Below are positions 41,708 to 51,307 of a DNA stretch of 64,000 nt, one piece after another. Below the pieces are notes generated by a model. That model worked only from the letters and a program-made list of their open reading frames with translations. It ran no database searches and was not told the DNA's origin. The position numbers and the translations under genes are program-made. Each line of letters begins with the position of its first letter. The first letter of the stretch is position 1. The stretch lies in the NCBI RefSeq assembly GCF_014596915.1, contig NZ_JACVWU010000027.1, positions 1-64,000 of the forward strand, written 5' to 3'. This stretch comes from Streptomyces sp. TRM68416 (lineage in GTDB: Bacteria; Actinomycetota; Actinomycetes; Streptomycetales; Streptomycetaceae).

Positions 41708-43336
41708 GTGACGCTCCATCCGCTCCCACCTGGCACCGATGGCAACACCAGGCTCATCCGCACCTCGCTGCCGCTGCTGCGGGAGGATCCGCAGGACTGC
41801 CCCCGGGGCAACGCCCTGCGGGCGCGGCCGTTCGTCCGGCAGGTGCCGGAACGGCCGCGCCGCAAGCCCGTCGAGGACTTCGCACTCGGTCCCGTCATGT
41901 ACACCCTGGACCTCATCGAGTACGACGAGGTGGATCCGGAGACAGCACTGCGGCGGCTCCACAGCAGCACGAAATGGCATGCCTCGCACGCCATTTGGGC
42001 CGAAATGGCCGTGCGAAACTACCTGACGGCACGTGAGCTGTCCGAAACCGGCCGCCGCGCGCACGGGCGCCCCGCAACGATCGCCGTCCGCGCTCAGTGG
42101 ACTGCCATCACCCAGAGGGACACGCCCGACGACCGGGGAGCGACGCGGTACGAACGCACCGCCTGGGGAAGGCGGTACGCGTCCGCCGACGGTTCGGAGC
42201 GCGAACTGTGGCTGTTGTCCGTGAACTCCGTCAAAAAAGATCGCCTCGCAGCCGAGATCGCCGAAGCGGCGGCCGTCACCGCCGACGGCGTTCCCTCACG
42301 GGCCGCATTCGGTGACATCCATCGCCCCGCAGCGGGCGGCACCGCCCGTCCACGGCAGGTCCGGGTGATCGGCGTCGGCTGCGGGGCCGGCGATCACAAG
42401 GTGCTCGCGGACTGGGACACCGACCGCACGGCACATGAGTTCGCACGGCATGCCAAGCCCGTGCTGGCCCGCGTGGTCGCGGACGACCGGCTCAGCCCCG
42501 GTTCGGGGTGCGAGCGGTGCGAGGCCCTGTCGGGCTGCTCCGGGCCACCCCGGGCGGCCGGGCTGCTGGGAGTGCCGGGACCGCGGCGTCCGCGCAAGCG
42601 CCGATCGGTCTCGGCCACCGATCTTCGAGTCCATGCCCGCTGCCCGGCACTGTTCCACCTCACCCGGGTACTGCACCTGCGGTCCGGCGAACCGGAGAGC
42701 GAGCCCATCCGCAGGGGGCGGGCGGTCGACGACTGGCTCAACGAGCGGCACAAGCAGGGCAGCTGCCGCGGAGCCACCCTGCCGGACGCGCTTCCGGGGC
42801 TGTCCGAGGCCGAACAGCCCACCGCTCTCGCCATGCTCGGCCAGCACATGCTCGACTGCCCGCTGGACGGCCTGACGCCCGGCGAAACCGTGCGGGTGCA
42901 ACCGCGTCTGACCGCGTACGACCCCGAACTGGACGTGGTCCTCATCGCCGACCCTGATCTCCTCTACACCCGCTCCGGCGGCTGGATCTGGCACGAGACG
43001 AAGACGGCAGCCCGGCGTCCCTGGGAGGGACGGGAGCTGATGGAGACGTACCCGCAACTCCCCTTCGCGGTTCTACTGATGGCGGCGGGCGTGCCCGGTG
43101 GAGATCCGCGCCGGTCACTGATCGAACTGGAACTGCTGTACGGGGACGGGTCGGGCTGCGAGGAGATCGACCCCGGCGACCCCGACACCCAGGCCGAGGC
43201 ACGCCGGATCATCGCCGACCTGGCGGGTCCCTGGGCCGTCGACGAGACGTACGCGCCGACAACGGGGGACCACTGCGCGGGCTGCGAGATGCTCCTGCAC
43301 TGTGCCGCCGGACGCGCCCACCTGAAGGCCGGGTGA
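41708..43336 (+). CDS. Cas4/RecB-like PD-(D/E)XK nuclease preceding the pPIWI-RE genes
   Basis: 542 aa from GTG 41708 with GAAGGGA before it. The C-terminal half has the Cas4/AddB layout: HARCPALFHL with one cysteine (about residue 309), LIADPDLLY aspartate (about 416), WHETKTA with E-x-K (about 431), then C-x2-C-x5-C (CAGCEMLLHC, about 521). Together these suggest an Fe-S-stabilised nuclease. A second cysteine group CERCEALSGC lies at about 268. The N-terminal about 250 residues are unrecognised. It overlaps the REase gene by 4 bp (GTGA), so it is a fourth member of the operon. Confidence 0.8.
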   Translation: MTLHPLPPGTDGNTRLIRTSLPLLREDPQDCPRGNALRARPFVRQVPERPRRKPVEDFALGPVMYTLDLIEYDEVDPETALRRLHSSTKWHASHAIWAEMAVRNYLTARELSETGRRAHGRPATIAVRAQWTAITQRDTPDDRGATRYERTAWGRRYASADGSERELWLLSVNSVKKDRLAAEIAEAAAVTADGVPSRAAFGDIHRPAAGGTARPRQVRVIGVGCGAGDHKVLADWDTDRTAHEFARHAKPVLARVVADDRLSPGSGCERCEALSGCSGPPRAAGLLGVPGPRRPRKRRSVSATDLRVHARCPALFHLTRVLHLRSGEPESEPIRRGRAVDDWLNERHKQGSCRGATLPDALPGLSEAEQPTALAMLGQHMLDCPLDGLTPGETVRVQPRLTAYDPELDVVLIADPDLLYTRSGGWIWHETKTAARRPWEGRELMETYPQLPFAVLLMAAGVPGGDPRRSLIELELLYGDGSGCEEIDPGDPDTQAEARRIIADLAGPWAVDETYAPTTGDHCAGCEMLLHCAAGRAHLKAG

Positions 43337-44514
43337 GCACAGTGCCCGAAAGCGCACGTGATGCCCTGCCCTCCCCTGCCGTCGACTGGTCCGCGCACCA
43401 TGGCATCCCTCTGATGCGCACGTTGGCCTCGGCCCTGACCGCGCTCGACGCCGCGACCGGGCTCGAAGCCTTCACCCTGCCGTATGCGCCCGAGGTCCAG
43501 CGCGCCCTGGACCGGACCGTGCTCGCCTGTCTGGAGCGGGGCGCAGAGCCTCCGGTGAGCCTCCCCGACCTACTGTCATGGTGCCGGGAACGTCCCGTTG
43601 CCGACTGGCCGGTCGTCCTTCCCGCCGACGCCGTGGGCCCCGGGGACCTGCTGCTGGACCCGGACTCCTCACGGCCGACCGAGCTGTGTCACGAATGGGC
43701 CGAGCAGACGCAGGACAGCGCCCTCGCCCTGCGCGACCGGGAGATCATCCGGGCCGCACTGCGGCTGTGCCACGAACACGGCGAGGAGGACGCGTACACC
43801 GAGTTCCGGCGGCTGCTGGTCACCCGGCCGGTACTCACCGCGGCCGAGGAGTTCGCGGTCTCGATGGATCACGTCCTCGACCCGGTCAAAGAGCTGCTGC
43901 GGCGTATCTACCAGCCCGTCCCTGAGAGCTACCTGCGCAATGACGGCTACGCGGTCTGCGGCCGCTGCCTCACCCTGCTGACCCCACTGCACGGCGGCGG
44001 CTGGTGGTGCGAGCGAGACCGCTGCCGCCGCCTCGGCCCGCCGCCGGTGGGGCACCGCATCCTCAAGGAGGAGGCCGGCGGGCTGCTCCAGCTCGAACGG
44101 CCGCTGCGCCAGTTCGTCACCGGCCCGGGACGGGCCGAAGTGGAGCTGGAGGTGCGGCTGTCGGCGCTCGGGCTGCGGGTACGGATGTGGCCTGCGTACG
44201 ACGCATACGACGTGCACGTCACCTTCCCCGACGGCTGGGTGTGGGCGGTCGACGTGAAGGACTGGGCACATCCCGCCTTCCTCGGCCGGGCCGCACGTCC
44301 CGTTCCGCCCGAGCCCCCGTACGACGAGGCGTTCTGGGTGGTGCCCCAGGCCCGCGTGGACGACCGGCCCGGCTATCTCGCCTCGTACGAGCGCAACCGC
44401 CCCGCGGCGGCCCGGAACCTGCCACTGCTCACCGACACCGAACTGATCGCCCGCGCCCGAACCCGCATGCGGGGAAGCCGGCCCGGCGGACGGCAGGAGG
44501 CTCCCGATGCGTGA
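43333..44514 (+). CDS. pPIWI-RE-associated REase-fold protein
   Basis: 393 aa from GTG 43333. A middle zinc-knuckle-like segment (CGRCLTLL...WWCERDRC) is followed by a restriction-endonuclease fold: an AEVELEVRL helix, YDVHVTFPDGWVWAVDVKDW with D-x-K (about residue 305), and FWVVPQARV. This matches the REase of the three-gene pPIWI-RE module (helicase, REase, pPIWI protein) described by Burroughs, Iyer and Aravind. Both neighbours overlap it (GTGA upstream, ATG at 44507 downstream). Confidence 0.82.
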   Translation: MSTVPESARDALPSPAVDWSAHHGIPLMRTLASALTALDAATGLEAFTLPYAPEVQRALDRTVLACLERGAEPPVSLPDLLSWCRERPVADWPVVLPADAVGPGDLLLDPDSSRPTELCHEWAEQTQDSALALRDREIIRAALRLCHEHGEEDAYTEFRRLLVTRPVLTAAEEFAVSMDHVLDPVKELLRRIYQPVPESYLRNDGYAVCGRCLTLLTPLHGGGWWCERDRCRRLGPPPVGHRILKEEAGGLLQLERPLRQFVTGPGRAEVELEVRLSALGLRVRMWPAYDAYDVHVTFPDGWVWAVDVKDWAHPAFLGRAARPVPPEPPYDEAFWVVPQARVDDRPGYLASYERNRPAAARNLPLLTDTELIARARTRMRGSRPGGRQEAPDA

Positions 44515-47500
44515 CCGCGACAGCTGGCACAAACCGGTCAGCAGGGAGCTCACCCGACTGTGGGCCGACGTGCCCCCCGAACTATCCGGGGTGAAGCCCG
44601 CTCTACTCTGCCAGGTCGAACTGGCGCTCCGGCTTCTGGAGCGCCTCGCGCCGGAAGAACCTGCCCACGGGGCGTATGCGCTCTTCGGCGGCTATCCCTT
44701 CGCACGGGCCCGCGGTATCGCGGTGACCACCGAACACGAGGTGATGCTCGCCGCCGGTCGCCATCTGCTGTGGACGTTGCGGCGTCGCCGTACCTGGCGG
44801 CAGGCCCTGGAAACGTATGCGGCGCTGCCCGAGCGGCTGCGCGCCTACACCGTCCCCGCGGGCGACGCCCCGGCACGACGATGCGATCCAGCCGTCGCCT
44901 CCGACCGAACCGCTGTGTATGACGCTGCGCTCGCCGTACTCCCCCCGCTTGCCCGCAAGGAGTTGCCGATCGCGCCCGCCGGGCGGGCCACCATCATCGA
45001 CCGGCGGCGCCCCGTCTCGGTCACCCTTCCCGAACGGCTGCGGCTCGATCCGGTACCGGGTCACAACCCCGGGGCCGGGCGTCCGGGGGGCGGCGCGCCG
45101 ATCACCCTGACCAGGGCGGACCTCCTGAAGACCGCGCGCTGGATGGACCGGGTGGAGCGGGAGGAGGAGGTCGACAACCCTGGACACTGGGAGAGCCGAC
45201 TCACCGAACTCCACATAGCGCCGAGGGACGCGGACGGGCTCGGTTTCTCCGAGGACGGTGGCCTGCGGCTGGACGGGCTGCTGCATCTCGCGGGCATGGT
45301 CGGCGCGGGCAAGTCGACGCTGATGACGCTGATCGCCGTATGGGGCGCCCGGCAGGAGCCGGCGCTGCGGACGACGCTCGTCGTCGGCGATGTGGCGGAG
45401 CAGCTCAGACTCAGTGCGCTGCTGCGCGACCTCGGGCTCGACGCGACTCCGGTCCTGGGGCTCACCACACGTGAGACGCATGTGCAGCGGCTGCACCGCA
45501 GACTGGCCTCCCGTGGCCTGACCAACCTGCTGGATCACGACGCGCCGGGCTTCGACGACCTGAGCACGGTATGCGTGGTGGACGCCCTTCGCGGCACCGA
45601 GGCGGCCCGGCCGCTGCGGTTCGCCGACGCCCCCTGCACCTCGCTGTACCCGGAGAAGCGCCCGGCCGAGAAGGCCGGCAACGAGCCGGCGGGCTCCGTC
45701 CCGCTGCCGGACCCCTACCTCCCCGGCCAGAGGGACCGGGCCGCGCAGTCGCGCACACCGGAGGTCAAAGGCACCCCCCACGGATGCCCCCTCTGGTACG
45801 CCTGCCCGCGTCACCGCGCGGCCCGCGAACTCGTCGACGCCCGGATTTGGGTGGCCAACCCGGCGAGCCTGGTGCAGACAGCCGCACCGCGGCATCTGGG
45901 CGACGAACGGCTGCGCCACCTCGAACTGGCCTGTCTGCGAAGCGACATCATCGTCGTCGACGAGGCCGACTCGGTGCAGATGAAACTCGACGAGATCTTC
46001 GCCCCGTCGGCGACACTGGTCTCTCCCGGCCCTGAGTCCTGGCTGGACCAGGTTCAGACGCACCGTATCGAGGAGTTGTCCAGGCAGGGCCGGCTACCGC
46101 TCACCGACCAGGAGATCGAGCGCTGGTCCGCCTCTCTGACCGTGGTGCACGCCGCCACGGACCGGCTCTACAAGCTGCTGATCTCCGACGGGGAGCTGCG
46201 CGAGTGGGCCGACATCGAGTACTTCAGTCCCTGGACACTCCAGGAGAAGCTGCTGGGCGACTGGTTCAGGCCGGATCTCACACCGGGTGCGCCCGACGGT
46301 GTGGCCGATGAGGCGGAACTGTTCGAAGCGTACGAGGACGACGTCCCGGAACCCGAGCCGTCGGGGCCCGATTCCGACGCCCGCCGTCAGGAACTGACCG
46401 GCCTCTTCGACGCGTTCCGCGACGACCCGCTGGGCGGCCAGGGACCCTACGGGAACACCACGGACGATCTGGTGCGGCTGGCCCAGGACCTGCTGGCCAC
46501 GCTGTCCTCGTCGGACACACGCGCCCGCGTCCTGACACTACTGCGCCCCCTACTCGCCGACAGCCCTGCCGCCGTGAGGGCGGAGGACGAATCCTGGCTC
46601 GATCTGACCGCCCGACGCCTGGAGTTCATGCTCCTGCTGAGCGCTCTGAACCACCGTCTTGACCGGTTGGTCTTCCTTTGGCCGCAGGTGGAAGCCGCCC
46701 TACACCTGGATTCGACGGGCAACGAACTCTCCCGCCGTCCTCCCCTCGACTACGCCCCGCTGGTCCCGGAGGCGCCGATGGGTAACGTCCTGGGCTTCCA
46801 GTACTTGCCCGACGACCGGGAACGCGATACGGACGGACGACACAGCGGCACCCTGCGCTTCTTCCGCTGTGCCGGCGTCGGCCGTGAACTGCTGCTCTCG
46901 CTGCACGAGGTGGGAGCCGACCCGGGCATCGGGTGCCGGGGACCGCACGTGGTGTTGATGTCCGGCACGAGCTGGGCCGGAACCTCCACCCGCGCCCACG
47001 TGCCGGCGCCGGTAGGGGCCGTGCTCAAGCCGTCGCCGCGCTCGATGGAAGCCGTGAGTCAGTCGGTCTTCACCACCCACTTCCTGTACGACGACGAGGG
47101 CCGCCCAATGAGCCTGTCGGGCACCCAGCCCAAGGCGAGGCCCGCAGCGGCGCGGGCAATGGCGAGCAGGCTCGGCTCTCCAGGCCGCGGCGGTGCCCCG
47201 AGCCCTCTGGAACAGGAACTGGCGAAGATCGCCGACGACCGACGAAGGCGGGCGATCCTGCTGGTCGGCAGCTACAAGGAGGCCAACACCGTCGCGAACG
47301 TCCTGCACCTCATGGATCGTTGGCACGGCCGCGTCCGCGTCCTGGCCGCCGACGACGCCGACCTGGACCAGGCGGTACGCGGGGCGGGTCCGGTCCCCGC
47401 GGGCACCGAGCGCGCTACTGCGCTGCGTCGCGGCGACCTGGCCGCCTTCGCCGAGGACCGCGGCGCGGAACTCCTCGTCGCCCCGCTCATGGCGGTCGAG

Positions 47501-48118
47501 CGCGGCCACAACATCCTCAACGCCCAGCGCAACGCCGCCTTCGGCACAGCCCTCTTCCTGGCGCGTCCGCATCCGCGCCCGGACGACCTGACGCTCGCCG
47601 TGTTCGCGATCAACGACTGGGCCGCACGTTTCGCCCGCGACGAACCCGGCCTATCCGAGGGCACGTTCGGCAAGCTGGCGGGTGCCGCCGCGCATCTCGA
47701 CGAGGCCGGGCTCGCGTTCCGGCACGTTGCGCGCGCGGAGTGGCGCAGGCTGCTGTCCCGCCGCTACATCTACTCGCGGCTGTCCGACCAGGAGAAGCGG
47801 TCGTTCACCTGGGACCAGCTGGTGACGATCTGGCAGGTCATCGGTCGACTGGTGCGCGGTGGTGTGCCGGCCCGTGTGGTCTTCGTCGACGCCCGCTTCG
47901 CTCCGCGCACCGCCGAACTGCTCTCGCCCGGTGCCGTTTCCTCCTCACTGCCACAGGAGGACGGGCTGCTGACCGGGCTGCGCGACGTCCTCGCCCCGTA
48001 CTTCGGCGAAGGTCCCCTCCCGCCCGACTGCCCCGATCCGGGCGATCCCGCGGTTGCCCGCCTGCTGTACGCGCCGCTCTACACGGCGCTGCGGGACATC
48101 ACCCATCACACCTCCTGA
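44507..48118 (+). CDS. DinG-type helicase of the pPIWI-RE module
   Basis: 1203 aa. Walker A MVGAGKSTLM (about residue 265); cysteines in CPLWYACPRHRA (about 427) followed by ARIWVANPASLVQ, as in XPD/DinG helicases; DEAD-like VVDEADSVQMK (about 483). The C-terminal lobe includes LLVGSYKEANTVANVL, LMAVERGHNILN and QVIGRLVRGG. I see fewer cysteines than the four needed for a classical XPD Fe-S cluster, so that cluster is uncertain. Starts 8 bp inside the REase gene and ends 17 bp before the pPIWI-RE ATG, consistent with one transcript. Confidence 0.85.
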   Translation: MRDRDSWHKPVSRELTRLWADVPPELSGVKPALLCQVELALRLLERLAPEEPAHGAYALFGGYPFARARGIAVTTEHEVMLAAGRHLLWTLRRRRTWRQALETYAALPERLRAYTVPAGDAPARRCDPAVASDRTAVYDAALAVLPPLARKELPIAPAGRATIIDRRRPVSVTLPERLRLDPVPGHNPGAGRPGGGAPITLTRADLLKTARWMDRVEREEEVDNPGHWESRLTELHIAPRDADGLGFSEDGGLRLDGLLHLAGMVGAGKSTLMTLIAVWGARQEPALRTTLVVGDVAEQLRLSALLRDLGLDATPVLGLTTRETHVQRLHRRLASRGLTNLLDHDAPGFDDLSTVCVVDALRGTEAARPLRFADAPCTSLYPEKRPAEKAGNEPAGSVPLPDPYLPGQRDRAAQSRTPEVKGTPHGCPLWYACPRHRAARELVDARIWVANPASLVQTAAPRHLGDERLRHLELACLRSDIIVVDEADSVQMKLDEIFAPSATLVSPGPESWLDQVQTHRIEELSRQGRLPLTDQEIERWSASLTVVHAATDRLYKLLISDGELREWADIEYFSPWTLQEKLLGDWFRPDLTPGAPDGVADEAELFEAYEDDVPEPEPSGPDSDARRQELTGLFDAFRDDPLGGQGPYGNTTDDLVRLAQDLLATLSSSDTRARVLTLLRPLLADSPAAVRAEDESWLDLTARRLEFMLLLSALNHRLDRLVFLWPQVEAALHLDSTGNELSRRPPLDYAPLVPEAPMGNVLGFQYLPDDRERDTDGRHSGTLRFFRCAGVGRELLLSLHEVGADPGIGCRGPHVVLMSGTSWAGTSTRAHVPAPVGAVLKPSPRSMEAVSQSVFTTHFLYDDEGRPMSLSGTQPKARPAAARAMASRLGSPGRGGAPSPLEQELAKIADDRRRRAILLVGSYKEANTVANVLHLMDRWHGRVRVLAADDADLDQAVRGAGPVPAGTERATALRRGDLAAFAEDRGAELLVAPLMAVERGHNILNAQRNAAFGTALFLARPHPRPDDLTLAVFAINDWAARFARDEPGLSEGTFGKLAGAAAHLDEAGLAFRHVARAEWRRLLSRRYIYSRLSDQEKRSFTWDQLVTIWQVIGRLVRGGVPARVVFVDARFAPRTAELLSPGAVSSSLPQEDGLLTGLRDVLAPYFGEGPLPPDCPDPGDPAVARLLYAPLYTALRDITHHTS

Positions 48119-48135
48119 ATGAAAAGGGACGCCTC

Positions 48136-50727
48136 ATGGCTCAGCGCTACGACTCCATCCGCACCGCCTCCTGGCTGCCCGTCTCCCATGACGCCTCGAT
48201 GACGGGGCGGTACCGCGCTCTGCCCTTTCCGGAGCAGTGGCACGGTCCGCTGCTCGCGCTGTGCAACGCGGGCCGCGACAAGCCGCTGGAGACGGTGCCC
48301 ACCTTCCGTATGGACCAGGTGATCCAGACGCTCGCCCCGGACGTACTGGTGCGTCCTCGCCTCTCCACGTACCGGGGCGAGAACCCGGATTTCTGGCTGT
48401 ACGCCCCGGAGGACATCCCGGATCCGCTACCGGCCGGGGCCTTCCGGGCTCTCGTCGGAACCTGGTTGAAGGATCTGCGTCCGGAGCGCGAGTACCGCTC
48501 GCTGCTGAGCGAGACCCGCGAGGCGCTCTTCGAGGACCCTCCCGAGTGGCGGGAAGGTGTCGAGGTGGAATTGCTGCGTTGCCCGCCCGCCGCCGGTGGC
48601 ACGGCCGCCCCGGATCCCCGGCAGTTCCAGCTGACGGCGGACTGGCTGGCCCGGCGGCTCCTCGAACAGCTCGAACCGTACGACTACGGGGCGGGCCGGC
48701 TGCGCTTCCGCGCCATGCCTCGCGGGCCCCGCGACCAAGGTGCCGAGTTGGTATCACAGGCGCTGAAACACGAGGGAAGCCGGGGCCCCGAGTGGTTCTC
48801 CGTCGTCCTGAACATCACGCTCCAGACGGTGCCCTTCGACCCGCTGCCCCACTTCCACCTGCACACTCACATCCGGCGGTACGCCACCCGGGTGGGCGCC
48901 AGGTCCGGGCGGCTCTATCTGCCGTACGGCCGCAGGACCACTGTCCTGCTGCGTCCCCGGGTTCCGTGGCTGCCCGGGGCCCCGGCGAGCGACCGGTTCG
49001 CGCTGGCCCGGCTCGCGTGGGACAAGGGCGGCCACGACTGGGTGGGCGGCGGGCCTGCCGGGATGCTGCGTAGCATGTCCCTGAGCGAGTCGTTCCCCGA
49101 GGCCGCGTCCATCCTCACCGCCCCGGCCGAATGGCTGGAGGACGGGATGCGGGCCGCGGTCGTCCACAGCACCGCGATGGGGTCGCACGAGGTGGGCACC
49201 GGTCTGATGCCCGACCAGCGCTCCCGGATCGTCGAGTGGGCCGAACAGGCACTGCCGGCTCAGCTGCGCCCGGCGCCCGCTCTGGTGCACACGCGCCTGT
49301 CCGGTAGTACTCCCGCGAATCCGCGCCGGGAGCCGTCCGATGCGACGCAGAAGGCCATGGAGGAGCGGCAGCGGACGGAGGCACGCAGAAAGGGTGCCGC
49401 CTTCGCACTGTGCTGCCTCAGTCCGGACGCGGATCCCGGCGAACTGCCCGTGCTGGACACCAGGTTGTTCTGGCAGACACCCGCAATGCGCGACACCGCA
49501 GTGGCCGCGCTGATCGCCCATCTCGGCCTCAAGGGAGACGGAGGGGCACCGGAAGAGGCGGACGCCTACGAGGGCACCGTCGTGCTGGAGTGGCAGACTG
49601 CGGAGCTCATGGTGCGGCTGCACTGCCGTAAGCTCACCCGCTCGCTGGGCCACGACCTGGCGCTGCCCGAGGCGTCCTGGCACCCACGTGAAGCGGTGAC
49701 CACCGCGCTCGGCGTCCGGCGGCGTGAGATGGCGGCCTTCGTCGCGGAAGACCACCCCTCTTCCGTCCCATGCCTCGCCCTGGTGGAGATCGACCGGGCC
49801 GCGGACTTCACCTCCCCCGACCACGACGCCAAGTTCGCTGTGCGGCTCGGCTGCGCGGACGCCGGTGTGCTCACCCAGTTCATGGCGGTGCCGAAGAAGG
49901 CCAAGGGCTACAACAGCGAGAAGAACAGGAACTTCCGCGCGGCCAAGGCGTGGGACGACGGTATGCGGCAGCTCGGCGTACGGGTCCACCCCGAGCATAG
50001 CCTCCGTGAGCAGCTCCCTTCCGGTATGCGGTACGCGGCGGTGTGGATGGTCCGCAAGAACCGCCGCAGCCGTACGCGCTGGGCCGGGCATGTGCCCGTG
50101 GCGGTACTCGTCACACCCGAGGCGTCCGGGCACGGCCTGGCCCGGGTGGAGGGCTGGGACGACGAGGCCCGGGCCTGGGTTCCTTATCCGGTGATGCTGC
50201 TGCGGCTGACCAGGCGCGCGGAGGTACCGGCCGCAGGCACAGTGCCCGCCCCGCGCGACGGCGGCACACCGGCAGCCACTCGCCGCCCGTCGTGGTGGGC
50301 GGACATGGCCGAGCAGCGCCGAGCCACTGAGGAGTGGATGCAGCGGGTTCGCCGCTCCCTGCGCGGTACGCCGACGATGTTGCTGGCCCACGGCCAGAAC
50401 ATGCGCTCGCACTGGACCTGGCTGCAGGACGGCAAGGTGGTGGCCGACAAGTTCCGTGACGGTCACGCGCCCGCCCGTCGCCTCGATCCGGACCTGCGGC
50501 TGATTCGGGTACGGACGTCACGCGGGCGGGAAACGCCGCAGTGGTGGGGCGTGAACCCGGACGGGGCGAACGGCCTGGCGGCCCATCTGTGGACAGACCC
50601 TACTGCCGCCCCGGAAAAGGCCCGCGTCTTTTGGTCCACCACCCCGAAGGCACGCACGTTCAAGTTGTCGGTGGCCGCTGACAAGCTTGCCCCCCCGTAC
50701 GAACACCAAAGGAAAGCTGACCATTGA
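48136..50727 (+). CDS. pPIWI-RE protein (MID plus RNase H-like PIWI), frame interrupted near 3' end
   Basis: The first frame gives 863 aa from ATG 48136 (AAAAGGGA before it). Recognisable pPIWI-RE regions are the N-terminal SWLPVSHDASMTG part, the MID-like HTHIRRYATR, the RNase H-like strands CLALVEID (about residue 550), MRYAAVWMVRKNRRSRTRWAG and LLAHGQNMRSHWTWLQDG, and VRTSRGRETPQWWGVN. The final about 12 codons after a run of seven C (50690-50696) are unlike the family. The expected C-terminus is in the +1-shifted frame ending at 51034. Removing one C gives a continuous 965-aa protein, the usual size. Without it the last about 105 residues are lost. pPIWI-RE proteins are thought to use nucleic-acid guides in invader defence. 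Confidence 0.85.
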   Translation: MAQRYDSIRTASWLPVSHDASMTGRYRALPFPEQWHGPLLALCNAGRDKPLETVPTFRMDQVIQTLAPDVLVRPRLSTYRGENPDFWLYAPEDIPDPLPAGAFRALVGTWLKDLRPEREYRSLLSETREALFEDPPEWREGVEVELLRCPPAAGGTAAPDPRQFQLTADWLARRLLEQLEPYDYGAGRLRFRAMPRGPRDQGAELVSQALKHEGSRGPEWFSVVLNITLQTVPFDPLPHFHLHTHIRRYATRVGARSGRLYLPYGRRTTVLLRPRVPWLPGAPASDRFALARLAWDKGGHDWVGGGPAGMLRSMSLSESFPEAASILTAPAEWLEDGMRAAVVHSTAMGSHEVGTGLMPDQRSRIVEWAEQALPAQLRPAPALVHTRLSGSTPANPRREPSDATQKAMEERQRTEARRKGAAFALCCLSPDADPGELPVLDTRLFWQTPAMRDTAVAALIAHLGLKGDGGAPEEADAYEGTVVLEWQTAELMVRLHCRKLTRSLGHDLALPEASWHPREAVTTALGVRRREMAAFVAEDHPSSVPCLALVEIDRAADFTSPDHDAKFAVRLGCADAGVLTQFMAVPKKAKGYNSEKNRNFRAAKAWDDGMRQLGVRVHPEHSLREQLPSGMRYAAVWMVRKNRRSRTRWAGHVPVAVLVTPEASGHGLARVEGWDDEARAWVPYPVMLLRLTRRAEVPAAGTVPAPRDGGTPAATRRPSWWADMAEQRRATEEWMQRVRRSLRGTPTMLLAHGQNMRSHWTWLQDGKVVADKFRDGHAPARRLDPDLRLIRVRTSRGRETPQWWGVNPDGANGLAAHLWTDPTAAPEKARVFWSTTPKARTFKLSVAADKLAPPYEHQRKADH
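50690..50696 (+). other. Seven-cytosine tract at the pPIWI-RE frameshift
   Basis: In the run CTTGCCCCCCCGTACG, seven C put the 5' frame into a short dead end stopping at 50727; six C would join it to the downstream family-like C-terminus. A homopolymer at the exact switch point suggests replication slippage (a fixed mutation or a phase-variable switch) or a sequencing error. Confidence 0.75.
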
Positions 50728-51034
50728 CACAGACAAGGCCGCATGGAATCCAGGGCTCGTGGAGTTCACGGTCCTCGGCTGCCACCCCGAGGACGGTGAC
50801 TCACCCGAGGCTCTGGCTCTCGCAGCGCATCAGCTCCGGCAGGCGCCCGACCTGCCGGATGCGCTGAGCCTGCCTCTGCCCCTGCATCTCGCCGGTCTTG
50901 CGCAAGAGTATGTCCTGCCCACCCGAGCCGCAGAGGACGAGGGCCCCCCGTCGGATGCCACGGCCGATGCCCCACCGGATGCCGCTCCAGCCCCGGGGCT
51001 GGAGCGGGAACCGGAACCGCACGAGGAGCAGTAG
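50697..51034 (+). pseudogene. pPIWI-RE C-terminal end, out of frame
   Basis: From the C-tract, the shifted frame reads RTNTKGKLTIDTDKAAWN, LVEFTVLGCHPED, LALAAHQLRQAPDLPDAL and SLPLPLHLAGLAQEYVLP, which is the conserved C-terminal end of pPIWI-RE proteins (LPLPLHLA...EY). A Pro/Glu-rich tail follows before TAG at 51032-51034. No ribosome-binding site precedes it, so it is unlikely to be made alone. Confidence 0.8.
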
Positions 51035-51243
51035 CAGTTGGCCCTGTTCGACGAGACAGCAGCCCCAATATCGCAACCATAGGTCAACTTCATCAACGTT
51101 CGTACCGAATCATCCCTTAGCTTCGGGAACCGCACCCCGGAGCTGGGGCTCGCGAGGTCTATGGCTTCACCTGGACGATCGACTCAATTGCCAGCTCGGC
51201 TCGTTCGCTTGCGCGTTGCTCCGTTCCCATGTTCTGGGCCCCT

Positions 51244-51260
51244 TGCCGGGGGCACTCGCC
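51244..51260 (+). other. Right attachment-site copy
   Basis: TGCCGGGGGCACTCGCC repeats 523-539 exactly: the end of the tRNA-Arg acceptor strand plus six further bases. The next about 80 bp remain similar to the left end (GGTCAG, GGCGGATGCCGA, GGGAGTC-GTCTCACTGGCTCC) including the terminator. It marks where the island joins the core chromosome beginning with Ku. In the 51035-51243 stretch before it I see no gene. Confidence 0.7.
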
Positions 51261-51307
51261 GAGCGGTCAGCGTGAATCAGCCACTGAACTGGGCGGATGC
51301 CGACATG

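Noticed and set aside
42221..42240. A further copy of the shared motif (GTGAACTCCGTCAAA) inside the Cas4-like gene
   Set aside because: It is within coding sequence, lacks the central TRAG step of the dyad and is not near a promoter, so it is probably chance.
41708..43336. Cas4 as part of a CRISPR-Cas locus
   Set aside because: No cas1, cas2, effector genes or repeat array occur in the window; context is the pPIWI-RE operon.
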